Origin: Sulfitobacter sp043557345
GTDB taxonomy: Bacteria; Pseudomonadota; Alphaproteobacteria; Rhodobacterales; Rhodobacteraceae
Assembly (NCBI RefSeq): GCF_043557345.1
Contig: NZ_JBIFFV010000006.1
Span: 124,001-188,000, forward strand
Reading direction: 5' to 3'
DNA: 64,000 nucleotides
Shown here one piece after another: positions 43,155 to 51,298 of the stretch (position 1 is its first letter; every line of letters begins with the position of its first letter). Position numbers and translations under genes: made by a program. The notes beneath the pieces are model-generated. The model ran no database searches, was not told the origin of the DNA, and saw only the letters and a program-made list of their open reading frames with translations.

Positions 43155-45043
43155 TGTGCGGCCTCCGTCGCTTCGGCACTGGCTTCGGCCACCTCATTGG
43201 CGGTGTGTTTGGACAGGCCGTGCTGGGTCTTTTCCCAGTAGAACGGGTTGAAGATCAACTGCGACAGCGCCTTGTATGAGGCCACGGTCATCAGCACCCA
43301 ATAGCCCACCACGGTGATCCCCCAAGGGGCCAGATCGGTCCATCTGCGCCGGAAGGGCGCGACCATCGTGAGATAGATCAACAAGCCATTGCCCGCCAAG
43401 AGGTTCACCAGCGACAGGTACAGCACCGGGAGCGGGAAATAGGGGGTGATCACCTCGGTCCCGAAGATCAGCCAGATCGCAAAGATCGACCAAAAGACCG
43501 GGTTCAACAGGCCCGAGAGCACGGTGCCCCCGATGAAGAAGACAAAGCCAAAGACGCCCGCCGCCCCGACCGATTGCCACAGGTGAATGGGTCTGCGACT
43601 GTGGACGAGGAAGGTCTGCATATAGCCCTTGATCCAGCGCGAGCGCTGGCGCACCCAGTTCGGGATCGAAACATTGGCCTCTTCAAAGGTCGTGGAATCG
43701 ATGACGCCCACGCGGTAGCCCTTCTGCGTCAGACGAATGCCCAGATCGGCGTCCTCGGTCACGTTGAAGGGATCCCATGCGTTCAACTCGCGCAGCACGT
43801 CCATGCGGAAGTGGTTCGAGGTGCCGCCCAGCGGGATCGGCACGCCCAAACGCTCCAACCCCGGCAGCATCAGGTCGAACCACAGTGAATAATCCAGCGT
43901 GAACATCCGCGTCAGCCAGTTCTCCCGCGCGTTGTAGTAGTTCAGGCGGCACTGGATACAGGCGGTATTAGGCGCGGATTGGTTGAAGGCGGCGATGACC
44001 TTTTTCAACTGATCCGGTTCGGGCTTGTCCTCAGCGTCGAAAATCACGAGGAAATCGCCCTGCGCATAGCGCAGCGCGAAGTTGCAGGCCTTGGGTTTGG
44101 TCTGCGGGTGGGAGGCCGGGACGCGGATGATCTCGAACACGCCTTCAAGGTCAAGCTTGCGCGCCGCGTCGATGGTCTCGTGATCGCCCTCTTCCAGCAC
44201 GATCTTGATGTCGAGCTTGGCCAGCGGATAGTCGAGGTTGCGCAGCGCTTGGGCAAGGATCGGCAGCACCTCGGGCTCGCGGAACATCGGCACCAGCACG
44301 GTATAGATCGGCAGGTCTTCGTCGCGCAGCAGCGATGCCTCGGCCGCGATGGCCCGCGATGAAGTCTCTTGCGCCGCGCCGCCGAGCCAGACCAGCAACG
44401 CCTTGAACAGAAAGTTGCCGGTGTAGAACACGGTGAGCAGGACGTTCAGCACGATCAGCGTGACCACGGGGGCAAAGGCCAGCCCCAGCAGCAGCGCCGA
44501 AATCATGAGGTAGATCACCAGGATCTGCGGCGGGGTCACGACGTTCTGCGCCGACATATCGGGGTCAAGCTCGGCCAGTGCAAAGACCGCCTCATGCGAG
44601 TGTTTCTCGCGGAAGGCGCGTTGCAACTGCCATGAAACATCGAAATGCGAGGCCACGACGATGGTCACGCCAGAGCCATAGACCTCGCGGATGTGCAGCA
44701 GCGTGCGCGGCCCGGGGCGAGAGGTGGCCACCGTCAGCGTGCCATCCTCTGCCCGGCCAATCGGCACCGTCATATATTGGTTCATCACCACCGGATCATA
44801 TTGCCGGATCAGATCGTCATCGGCGCGGTCTTCGATCAGATCGACCAAAGGCAGCCCGTGGTAGAAGGCGATCTCGCGGTAGAGTGTCTGCGTGGTCAGC
44901 CAACGCCGCGACAGAAGGACTTTGACCAAAGAGACGTTCCACTCCTCGGCCAGATCCTCCGCCGCGTCGAGCTGGTCTGCCGTCAGCGCGCCACGGTCAA
45001 GCAGCAGCGAACCAATGGCTTCGCTTTCGGCATCCAACGGCAC
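43151..45043 (-). CDS. GT2 polysaccharide synthase with N-terminal GspE-N/MshEN-like domain
   Basis: A 630-residue inner-membrane glycosyltransferase. Residues 8-160 resemble the GspE-N/MshEN module, which in other proteins binds cyclic di-GMP (AIGSLLLDRGALTADQLDAA and FYHGLPLVDL). Two helices (about 172-218) precede the GT2 core with DAED (336-339), TED (429-431) and QRSRW (466-470), the processive synthase motifs of cellulose synthase-type enzymes. More helices end the protein. No PilZ domain is present. The MshEN-like segment lacks the usual Arg-Leu of the ligand motif. It lies 6 bases after the BcsB-like gene. Relationship to the NfrB class is likely; product unknown. Confidence 0.85.
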   Translation of the reverse strand: MPLDAESEAIGSLLLDRGALTADQLDAAEDLAEEWNVSLVKVLLSRRWLTTQTLYREIAFYHGLPLVDLIEDRADDDLIRQYDPVVMNQYMTVPIGRAEDGTLTVATSRPGPRTLLHIREVYGSGVTIVVASHFDVSWQLQRAFREKHSHEAVFALAELDPDMSAQNVVTPPQILVIYLMISALLLGLAFAPVVTLIVLNVLLTVFYTGNFLFKALLVWLGGAAQETSSRAIAAEASLLRDEDLPIYTVLVPMFREPEVLPILAQALRNLDYPLAKLDIKIVLEEGDHETIDAARKLDLEGVFEIIRVPASHPQTKPKACNFALRYAQGDFLVIFDAEDKPEPDQLKKVIAAFNQSAPNTACIQCRLNYYNARENWLTRMFTLDYSLWFDLMLPGLERLGVPIPLGGTSNHFRMDVLRELNAWDPFNVTEDADLGIRLTQKGYRVGVIDSTTFEEANVSIPNWVRQRSRWIKGYMQTFLVHSRRPIHLWQSVGAAGVFGFVFFIGGTVLSGLLNPVFWSIFAIWLIFGTEVITPYFPLPVLYLSLVNLLAGNGLLIYLTMVAPFRRRWTDLAPWGITVVGYWVLMTVASYKALSQLIFNPFYWEKTQHGLSKHTANEVAEASAEATEAAQ

Positions 45044-45049
45044 GGTGGC

Positions 45050-46993
45050 TTACGTCTCGTCTTTGCCGCGACGGGCGCGGTAGACCCGCTGGAACACGAT
45101 CAGCACAAGCAGCGTCACCAACACCCAGATGGCCCCCACGATCCAGGGTCGGTACTTGGCCAGCATCTGTGCAAGGCTGGTGCGGTCGGGGTAGACGACC
45201 TCCACGAGCGGGCTGCGGTCGGTGGCGGTGGCAAGGATCACCCCCTCCTGCCCAATCAGCGCCAGATCGCCACGGTCCAGCATCATGGGGCGTTCGGGGG
45301 TCAGCTCTGGCGCGGGGCCATTGCCCGGGCGCAGCCAGAGGCCACGGGTCTCGCCCCGGGTGACGATCTGCACCACGCCAAGCCGCGACAGGTCTTCGCC
45401 CGAATAGATCAGGTTGTCTTGACGGTCGCGCACCTCGATCCGGCCCTGATCGAAGGTGATCAGCGGCTTCTCATCGCCGGGGTTCTGGTCAGAGATTACA
45501 AAGAAAGGCTCATCCCCCTCAAGCGCCTCGACCGAGGCGCGCGGCAGGATGGGGGCGCGGTCGGGGATCACACTGCCCGCGACGCCTGCAAGCCACGGCA
45601 GGGCCTGCCCGAAATCCAGCGAAAGCGCGGGGTCGAGCACGACCTGAACGCCATCGGCGAATTCCTGTCGCAGGGTAAAGAAATCGCGATCCTGCGGCGT
45701 GGCATCCGAAAGGATCAAGGCGCTGCCGGGCAGGATTTGCGCCGGATAGCCCTGCGGCTTGAACCGGCACTCGCCACCCGTGGGCTGACGCTGGATCGAC
45801 ACCCGCAACAGGTTGTCCCGGCCCAGCAGACCGCTTGGGACCGAAAAGGTCAATTGCTCTGGCTTGCCGCTGCCAAGGGGCCGGTTGCCCAACAGCGTGT
45901 CATTCAGAAAGACCGAGGCCGTCGCCCCCCGCCCTTCGGGATCAAGTGCTGCGGCGACATGCAGGTTCACGCCCGACACGCCCTTGCCCGCCGGAAGGTC
46001 GGAGGATTGGAACGGCACGAAGAAATCTTCGGTCGAGACCACGGCGCGCGGAGTGAGGTCGCCCTCCAGCGCCGACAGCGGCAAACGGTCATCAAAACGG
46101 GCCGGTCCCCCGACCACATCGACCACGGTCGCGCCTTGGTTCGACAGGGCCGACCATTCCGACACCAATTGCCACAGCCCCACCTGCGGATCGCTGCCGC
46201 GCAGGTTCAAGACGGGCAGCCCGGCTTGATTGTCCACGGCCATCTCGCTCGCCACGCCTGAGGTGGTCACGTCCAGTTCGATGACCCCTTCGGACCATGC
46301 GCCTGATGTCTTGCCCCCATCGCCGCCAAAGGTCAGCCGCCCGGCCTCGGCATCGAAAAGCGCCGCGGCGCGGGTCGCAGCGGCCAAGGCCGCGAGGGAA
46401 TCGTTGCCCCCGATGGCCAGACGCGTGTCCGCAGGGCGCAGCCCGGCGAATGCTGCCGATGTGTCGATCTCAGACGAGTCCAATTGCAAGGTCACGGAAG
46501 AGGCCGCCGTGATCTCAAGAAAATCGCCCGAGGCGCGTTCGTCCACGCAGACCCGATCGCTGAAAGCCCCGGAATAGGACAGGCCCACGGCGATGAACCC
46601 GCCCGACACGTCTTCGGGGCTGAGCGGCACCGGAACGCTCAGGCGCCCTGCCCCATCGGGCAGCGCTTGCGACAACACCGGGCGGCCCGCGACCGAGACC
46701 TGCAAATAGCGATCCACCTCTGTGGTGGAGGCATGTTCAAGCTCAAGCTGCAAGCTGCCCGACTTCAGCGCATCCGGATTGGGCAGCGGGATATAGACCG
46801 TCGCATTGCCCGAAAGCTGCCGGAAGGACAGACCGTTTTGAAAGCCAAGCTCCGCCAGATCGAATCTCCGCGCGATCAGCCCCTCTTGGACCTGCTCTGT
46901 GGGGGCGTTCGCCGCGTCCGCACCCGGGGTCGTTTGGCCATAAACTTGAAACGGCAGCAGGGCCGCCAACAAACCGATTGCGGGATACTTCAT
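45050..46993 (-). CDS. BcsB-like periplasmic polysaccharide synthase subunit
   Basis: A 647-residue protein with a signal peptide, a long beta-rich periplasmic region and one C-terminal membrane helix (about 613-635, WIVGAIWVLVTLLVLIVFQR). The pattern agrees with BcsB, the cellulose synthase partner that guides the polymer across the periplasm: carbohydrate-binding-like segments (TVYIPLPNPDALKSGSLQLE and FIAVGLSYSGAFSDRVCVDE) alternate with alpha/beta repeats (GATVVDVVGGPARFDDRLPL). It lies 12 bases after the Hpt gene and 6 before the GT2 gene. The usual BcsC, BcsZ and PilZ partners are absent nearby, so the polymer need not be cellulose. Confidence 0.82.
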   Translation of the reverse strand: MKYPAIGLLAALLPFQVYGQTTPGADAANAPTEQVQEGLIARRFDLAELGFQNGLSFRQLSGNATVYIPLPNPDALKSGSLQLELEHASTTEVDRYLQVSVAGRPVLSQALPDGAGRLSVPVPLSPEDVSGGFIAVGLSYSGAFSDRVCVDERASGDFLEITAASSVTLQLDSSEIDTSAAFAGLRPADTRLAIGGNDSLAALAAATRAAALFDAEAGRLTFGGDGGKTSGAWSEGVIELDVTTSGVASEMAVDNQAGLPVLNLRGSDPQVGLWQLVSEWSALSNQGATVVDVVGGPARFDDRLPLSALEGDLTPRAVVSTEDFFVPFQSSDLPAGKGVSGVNLHVAAALDPEGRGATASVFLNDTLLGNRPLGSGKPEQLTFSVPSGLLGRDNLLRVSIQRQPTGGECRFKPQGYPAQILPGSALILSDATPQDRDFFTLRQEFADGVQVVLDPALSLDFGQALPWLAGVAGSVIPDRAPILPRASVEALEGDEPFFVISDQNPGDEKPLITFDQGRIEVRDRQDNLIYSGEDLSRLGVVQIVTRGETRGLWLRPGNGPAPELTPERPMMLDRGDLALIGQEGVILATATDRSPLVEVVYPDRTSLAQMLAKYRPWIVGAIWVLVTLLVLIVFQRVYRARRGKDET

Positions 46994-47005
46994 GGATAGG
47001 CTTTC

Positions 47006-47341
47006 TTAAATTTTTTCAGCGACGCTGCGGGCATCGGCCAGAGCCGTTTCAATTATACGAATATCATCATTCGACAAGGGTGATAGGGATTCGTCGGCAT
47101 CTTCGGCCACGCGCAGCCCCTTGCGGAGGCAATCTTCGATCGCGGCATATTCCAGCATCGCGGCATTGCCAGCCAGATCGTGCAGCATGCGGTGGACCTT
47201 GCGCGCCTTGGTCTCGCGCGGGTCTGCACCATCCGTCTCGCGCAGCGCCTCGGCCACGGCCTGCAACCGCTCCGGCACCCCTTCGACGAAGCGCTTTCGC
47301 GTCGCTGCGACGCGTTGTTCATATGTCTCGGTAGGTGCCAC
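47006..47341 (-). CDS. Histidine phosphotransfer (Hpt) protein
   Basis: A 111-residue helical phosphotransfer protein. The Hpt signature VHRMLHDLAGNAAML places the phosphorylated His54 (GTG numbering) in HDLAGNA, close to the consensus HxLKGxA. The frame opens with a TTG at 47386, but the GTG at 47341 has GAAGGA at ideal distance, so that start is chosen. It is the first gene of an eight-gene operon and so is the likely relay partner of the histidine kinase and the two receiver proteins coded downstream. How it would reach the synthase genes is unknown. Confidence 0.85.
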   Translation of the reverse strand: MAPTETYEQRVAATRKRFVEGVPERLQAVAEALRETDGADPRETKARKVHRMLHDLAGNAAMLEYAAIEDCLRKGLRVAEDADESLSPLSNDDIRIIETALADARSVAEKI

Positions 47342-47551
47342 AGATCGTCCTTCGTACCCGCCCGCACAGGCGCCCAGATAGCTCAATTAGATTATTGTTC
47401 GAAACCTGTCAGAATTATGGCGCAGTGCGAATCTTTCTAAGTTTTTAAGCGCGAATGCTTAAAATTCGAGCCGTTGAATTTGGGCAGCCGCCGTGCTGGC
47501 CGGCCTCGGTGCCGCGCCCCTCACAGGACAGCGGCCCGGACCGGGTCCAAG

Positions 47552-47575
47552 ACGGGCGCGACATGCCGCGCCCGT
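47552..47575 (-). terminator. Hairpin after the molybdenum-hydroxylase genes
   Basis: A perfect 9-bp stem (ACGGGCGCG and CGCGCCCGT) with a 6-base loop lies 10 bases beyond the stop of the large subunit on the minus strand. Only a short CTT follows, so the terminator is not strong on paper. Confidence 0.5.
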
Positions 47576-47584
47576 GCTTTGCCC

Positions 47585-49897
47585 TCAGCTTTCCAGCGCC
47601 GCAAGCAGAGCATCGGGGGTGATCGGCAGATGCCGCACCCGCGCCCCGGTGGCGTTGAAGATCGCATTGGCAACCGCCGGAGCGATGACCGTGGTCCCCG
47701 GCTCTCCAAGCCCTACGGGCACTTCGGTGCTCTCGACGAAAGCGACTTCGATTTCAGGCACATCGACCATCCGCAGCGGCGTATAAGACCCAAGGTTCAG
47801 GTCGACGACATTGCCATCTTCGATCCGCGTGCCCTCATGCAAAGCCATCGACAGACCCCAGAGCGCCGCGCCTTCGCATTGCGCGCGCGCGCCGTCGGGG
47901 TCGACCACGGTGCCGCAATCGAAAGCCAGCCACATCTTCTCGACCGCGACCTTTCCGGTTTCGGCATCCACCGCCAGTTTGACGGCGGCGGCGGTCCAAG
48001 TCGGCATGGTGCGCGATTGGCCAAAGGTGGTGGCGATCCCGATTGCCGTGCCCTCGGGCAGCTCGGTCTGGCCATAGCCTGACATCTCGGCCACGCGCTG
48101 CAAAACAGCCGCTTGCCGCGACGCTCCGCCCACCGCATTGGGGGCAGAACCTGCGTTGAGACCCTCGGCCTTCAGGTGGTCCAGACGGAACTGCAAGGGA
48201 TCGGCACCGACTTTATGCGCCGCCTCATCCATGAAGCTTTCCACGGCGAAGTTGGTCCAGCCCGGCCCGACCGAGCGCAGCCAACCGGGGCGGAAGGTCG
48301 CATTGGCCAGATCGTTCGAGATCGCCCGCACGCGATGCGCCCCGACCGAATACCAGTGATCCGCGCCGTCGATGGCGAAGGGGTCATAGGGTTCTTCGTT
48401 AACGCCCTTGGGCATGAACCCCGGCGCCATCACCTGCGTCGGCCAACCGGCGGCGGCGTGATGTTCCATGCCGGTGATGGCTTTGCCCTCATCGAAAGCC
48501 ATGCGCAGCTTTTGCACCGAAGGCGAGCGGATGCTGTCGAACTGGGCATCTTCCTCGCGGGAGAAGACCAGTTTCACCGGCTTGCCTACCGCCTTGGAGG
48601 CCAGCGCGGCGGGCACGATGTAATCGCCGTTCAAACGCCGGCCAAAACCGCCGCCCAGCATATAGCTGCGCATCACGATCTTGTCGGCAGGCACCTCCAG
48701 CGCGGCGGCCAGTGTCGGCAGGATCAGCGATTGCCACTGGTTCCCTGCATGGGTCTCCCAAATGCCATCGGCGTTTTGGAAAACGGTCGCGTTCACCGGC
48801 TCCATCTGGAAGTGCAGCACGGATTGCGTGGTGTATTCGGCTTCCAGCGTCTCGGCGGCGGCATCGAAAGCGGCGCGGGTCTTGGGCTGCTCGGTGTGCA
48901 GGATCGACCCGGCATCGCTGTCGATCAACGCGCGCGAGCGGGCTTGGATATCGTCTTCGGAGACATCCGCCGTCTCTCCCGCCGTCCAATCGACGCCGAT
49001 TTCATAGGAGGCCGTCCGCGCGGCATGGAGCGTCTTGCCCAGCACCACGACCCAGCCCGGCACGGTGCCCGATGGATCGTCCAGCACCACGGTCTCAAGG
49101 TAGCCCTTGACCTCTTTCGCGGCGCTGTCATCGACGGAATTCACCTTGGCGCCATAGCGCGTTGGCGGCAGCATGGGCACGCCGTAGACCATGCCGTCGA
49201 CCTTGGCATCCAGCCCATAGATCGCCTGCCCCGTGGTTTTCGTATCCAGATCAAGCGGATGCACGTCCTGCCCCACGAGCCGCAGATCGGCATGGGGTTT
49301 CAGCGGCAGGGCCGCCAATTCGTCTTCGGTAAAGCTGCGGTCGAGCCCTTTGGCGACCAGATCGCCGTAGCTGATGCTCTGCATGCCATCGGTCACGGCC
49401 CCGTCGCGCGCGGTCAGACCGGCGGGATCGACGCCCCATTTGGCCGCCGCCGCTTCGATCAGCGCGGTGCGCCCGGCGGCGCCCGCCTGACGGTAGACCG
49501 GCCAGCTTTGCCAGATCGACCAGCTGCCGCCGGTGACCATCACGCCCCATTTCTCAGCCGTGTCGACATGGGTGATGTGCACATCTTCCCATGCGACTTC
49601 CAACTCATCGGCCAGAATGCGGGCGATGGCGGTGCCGACGTGCTGGCCCATCTCGGCGCGGATGATGTTGACGTTGACCTGACCTTCGGCGTCGATCCAG
49701 TACCACATCGACGGCTCGAAGGGCTGGCCATTGGGCGCGATCGGCGTGCCATCGGGCACGGCAGGGTTCATCGCGGCATTCGACGCCTGCGGAAAGCCAA
49801 AGGCAACGCCTGCTGCGGTCATCGACACCAGAAACCCACGGCGGGTCATCTGCGGTTGCGCGTCGGAGCCTTTCAGGCGGGACATCAGATTAGCCAT
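47585..49897 (-). CDS. Molybdenum hydroxylase large subunit (isoquinoline 1-oxidoreductase-like)
   Basis: A 770-residue molybdopterin-binding subunit of the xanthine dehydrogenase family. A twin-arginine signal (TRRGFLVSMTAAGVAFGFPQ) indicates export to the periplasm as a folded protein. Conserved pieces are VRAEMGQHVGTAIARILADE-like IIRAEMGQHVGTAIARILAD, SYMLGGGFGRRLNGDY, GPGWTNFAVESFMDEAA and GEPGTTVIAPAVANAIF near the C-terminus, which carries the catalytic Glu region. Single-polypeptide large subunits with a TAT signal are typical of IorB-type aldehyde/heterocycle oxidoreductases. The start overlaps the iron-sulfur subunit gene by eight bases. Confidence 0.9.
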   Translation of the reverse strand: MANLMSRLKGSDAQPQMTRRGFLVSMTAAGVAFGFPQASNAAMNPAVPDGTPIAPNGQPFEPSMWYWIDAEGQVNVNIIRAEMGQHVGTAIARILADELEVAWEDVHITHVDTAEKWGVMVTGGSWSIWQSWPVYRQAGAAGRTALIEAAAAKWGVDPAGLTARDGAVTDGMQSISYGDLVAKGLDRSFTEDELAALPLKPHADLRLVGQDVHPLDLDTKTTGQAIYGLDAKVDGMVYGVPMLPPTRYGAKVNSVDDSAAKEVKGYLETVVLDDPSGTVPGWVVVLGKTLHAARTASYEIGVDWTAGETADVSEDDIQARSRALIDSDAGSILHTEQPKTRAAFDAAAETLEAEYTTQSVLHFQMEPVNATVFQNADGIWETHAGNQWQSLILPTLAAALEVPADKIVMRSYMLGGGFGRRLNGDYIVPAALASKAVGKPVKLVFSREEDAQFDSIRSPSVQKLRMAFDEGKAITGMEHHAAAGWPTQVMAPGFMPKGVNEEPYDPFAIDGADHWYSVGAHRVRAISNDLANATFRPGWLRSVGPGWTNFAVESFMDEAAHKVGADPLQFRLDHLKAEGLNAGSAPNAVGGASRQAAVLQRVAEMSGYGQTELPEGTAIGIATTFGQSRTMPTWTAAAVKLAVDAETGKVAVEKMWLAFDCGTVVDPDGARAQCEGAALWGLSMALHEGTRIEDGNVVDLNLGSYTPLRMVDVPEIEVAFVESTEVPVGLGEPGTTVIAPAVANAIFNATGARVRHLPITPDALLAALES

Positions 49898-50360
49898 TGT
49901 CGGTCTCTCCCATTGCGGTGGCGGCGTCGCGCACGGCTTGGCGGATGCGCGGATAGGTCATGCAGCGGCAGAGGTTGCCGGTCATCACCGCGTCGATGTC
50001 TTCGTCGCTGGGGTTGGGTGTGTCCTTCAACAACGAGGCCGCCTGCATGATCTGGCCCGACTGGCAGTAACCGCATTGCGGCACGCGCAGGTTGCGCCAT
50101 GCTTCTTGCACCGGGTGCTTGCCCTCTGCGTCCAGCCCCTCGATCGTGGTCACGGACAGGCCTTCGACGTCCCCCAGATAGGTGATGCAAGACCGTGTCG
50201 CGGTGCCGTCGATATGCACGGTGCAAGCGCCGCATGCGCCGATGCCGCAGCCGAATTTCGTACCGGTAAGACCGATCTCATCGCGGATCGCCCACAAAAG
50301 GGGCATGTCCGGGTCGGCATCGACCGAGATCGACCGCCCGTTCAATTCGAATTTTATCAT
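49890..50360 (-). CDS. Molybdenum hydroxylase [2Fe-2S] small subunit (IorA-like)
   Basis: A 156-residue electron-transfer subunit. The N-terminal plant-ferredoxin cluster ligands appear in FGCGIGACGACTVHI, and the C-terminal helical domain holds the second cluster in QCGYCQSGQIM and NLCRCMTYPRIR. The ATG at 50360 (MIKFELNG) gives the family start; the longer frame is not used. It precedes the large subunit with an eight-base overlap. No FAD subunit is coded, as expected for the IorAB class, where electrons leave to cytochromes. Confidence 0.93.
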   Translation of the reverse strand: MIKFELNGRSISVDADPDMPLLWAIRDEIGLTGTKFGCGIGACGACTVHIDGTATRSCITYLGDVEGLSVTTIEGLDAEGKHPVQEAWRNLRVPQCGYCQSGQIMQAASLLKDTPNPSDEDIDAVMTGNLCRCMTYPRIRQAVRDAATAMGETDNG

Positions 50361-50511
50361 GAGGTGGTGTCCCTTGGGGTATGCTTTGCCTGGGGGGAGC
50401 GCGCCTATAGCTGCCCTGATTTGAGGGGCTGTAGATAGGCCCATTGGCCGGGGATGACAGCGCAAGACTGCACTGCTCACGCAATTGTCAGAAAAGTCGC
50501 GCGCCGCGCGG

Positions 50512-51258
50512 TCAGACGTGCTGGCCGCCGTTCACCTCGATCTCGGTCCCCGAGACATAGGAGCTCTCCGCGCTGCACAGGAAATAGATCGCCCGCGCAA
50601 CTTCATCGGGCTGGCCGAGGCGGCGCATCGGGATGTCGCGCACGATCTTATCGGTGCCCTCGCTGAGGATCGCCGTCTCAACCTCGCCCGGGGCGATTGC
50701 ATTGACCCGCACGCCGAGGGGGCCGAAATCATGGGCCATCTCGCGCGTCAGCGCCGCCAGCGCCGCCTTGGAAGTGGCATAGGCCGCCCCGGCAAAGGGA
50801 TGCACCCGCGACCCGGCGATGGAGGTGACATTCACCACCGACCCGCGCCCGGCGGAAAGCTCATCCTGAAGCCCGCGCGCCAGCACCACGGAGGCGAAGA
50901 AATTCACATGAAACACCTCGCCCCATGTCCGCAGATCGGTGTCGAGCGTGCTGAGCCGCGCGCCACCCTCGCCTTTGGGCGAGACGCCCGCGTTGTTGAC
51001 CAGAGCATGCAAAGGGCCGCCGCCCAACAGCCTTTTGACCTGCGCGACCGCCTCTATCGTCTGGTTCGGATCGCTGAGATCGACCTGCACATGATCCTGC
51101 GCCCCGCCCGGCCAAGGGCATTCGGGCGAGAACGCCTGCCGCGAACAGCCGATCACCCGCCAGCCCTTGTCGGCGAAAGCCTTGGCCGTGGCATGGCCGA
51201 TGCCCCGGCTGGCACCGGTCAGCAGCAGCGTCTTTTGGTCGTGATCCACAGGTTTCAT
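50512..51258 (-). CDS. Short-chain dehydrogenase/reductase
   Basis: A 248-residue NAD(P)-dependent oxidoreductase of the classical SDR type. The cofactor motif is TGASRGIG (about residues 14-21), the NNAG motif follows in LVNNAGVSP, and the catalytic Ser-Tyr-Lys set lies in NVTSIAG and YATSKAAL. The C-terminal GTEIEVNGGQHV is typical. It begins at ATG 51258, 40 bases after the dipeptide-transporter ATPase on the same strand, so it could be the last gene of that operon. The substrate is probably an alcohol or keto intermediate of the pathway nearby. Confidence 0.88.
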   Translation of the reverse strand: MKPVDHDQKTLLLTGASRGIGHATAKAFADKGWRVIGCSRQAFSPECPWPGGAQDHVQVDLSDPNQTIEAVAQVKRLLGGGPLHALVNNAGVSPKGEGGARLSTLDTDLRTWGEVFHVNFFASVVLARGLQDELSAGRGSVVNVTSIAGSRVHPFAGAAYATSKAALAALTREMAHDFGPLGVRVNAIAPGEVETAILSEGTDKIVRDIPMRRLGQPDEVARAIYFLCSAESSYVSGTEIEVNGGQHV

Positions 51259-51298
51259 CCGTCTGATCCATCTTGGGCGCAGCGCCTGAGGTAGCGCC

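Noticed and set aside
43151..46993. Calling the GT2 and BcsB-like genes a cellulose operon
   Set aside because: The synthase lacks a PilZ domain and bcsC, bcsZ and bcsQ are absent, so the polymer cannot be named.
48113..50050. 645-codon open frame on the plus strand over the molybdenum hydroxylase
   Set aside because: It is antisense to the hydroxylase large subunit, whose sequence has all expected motifs; composition is that of a shadow frame.
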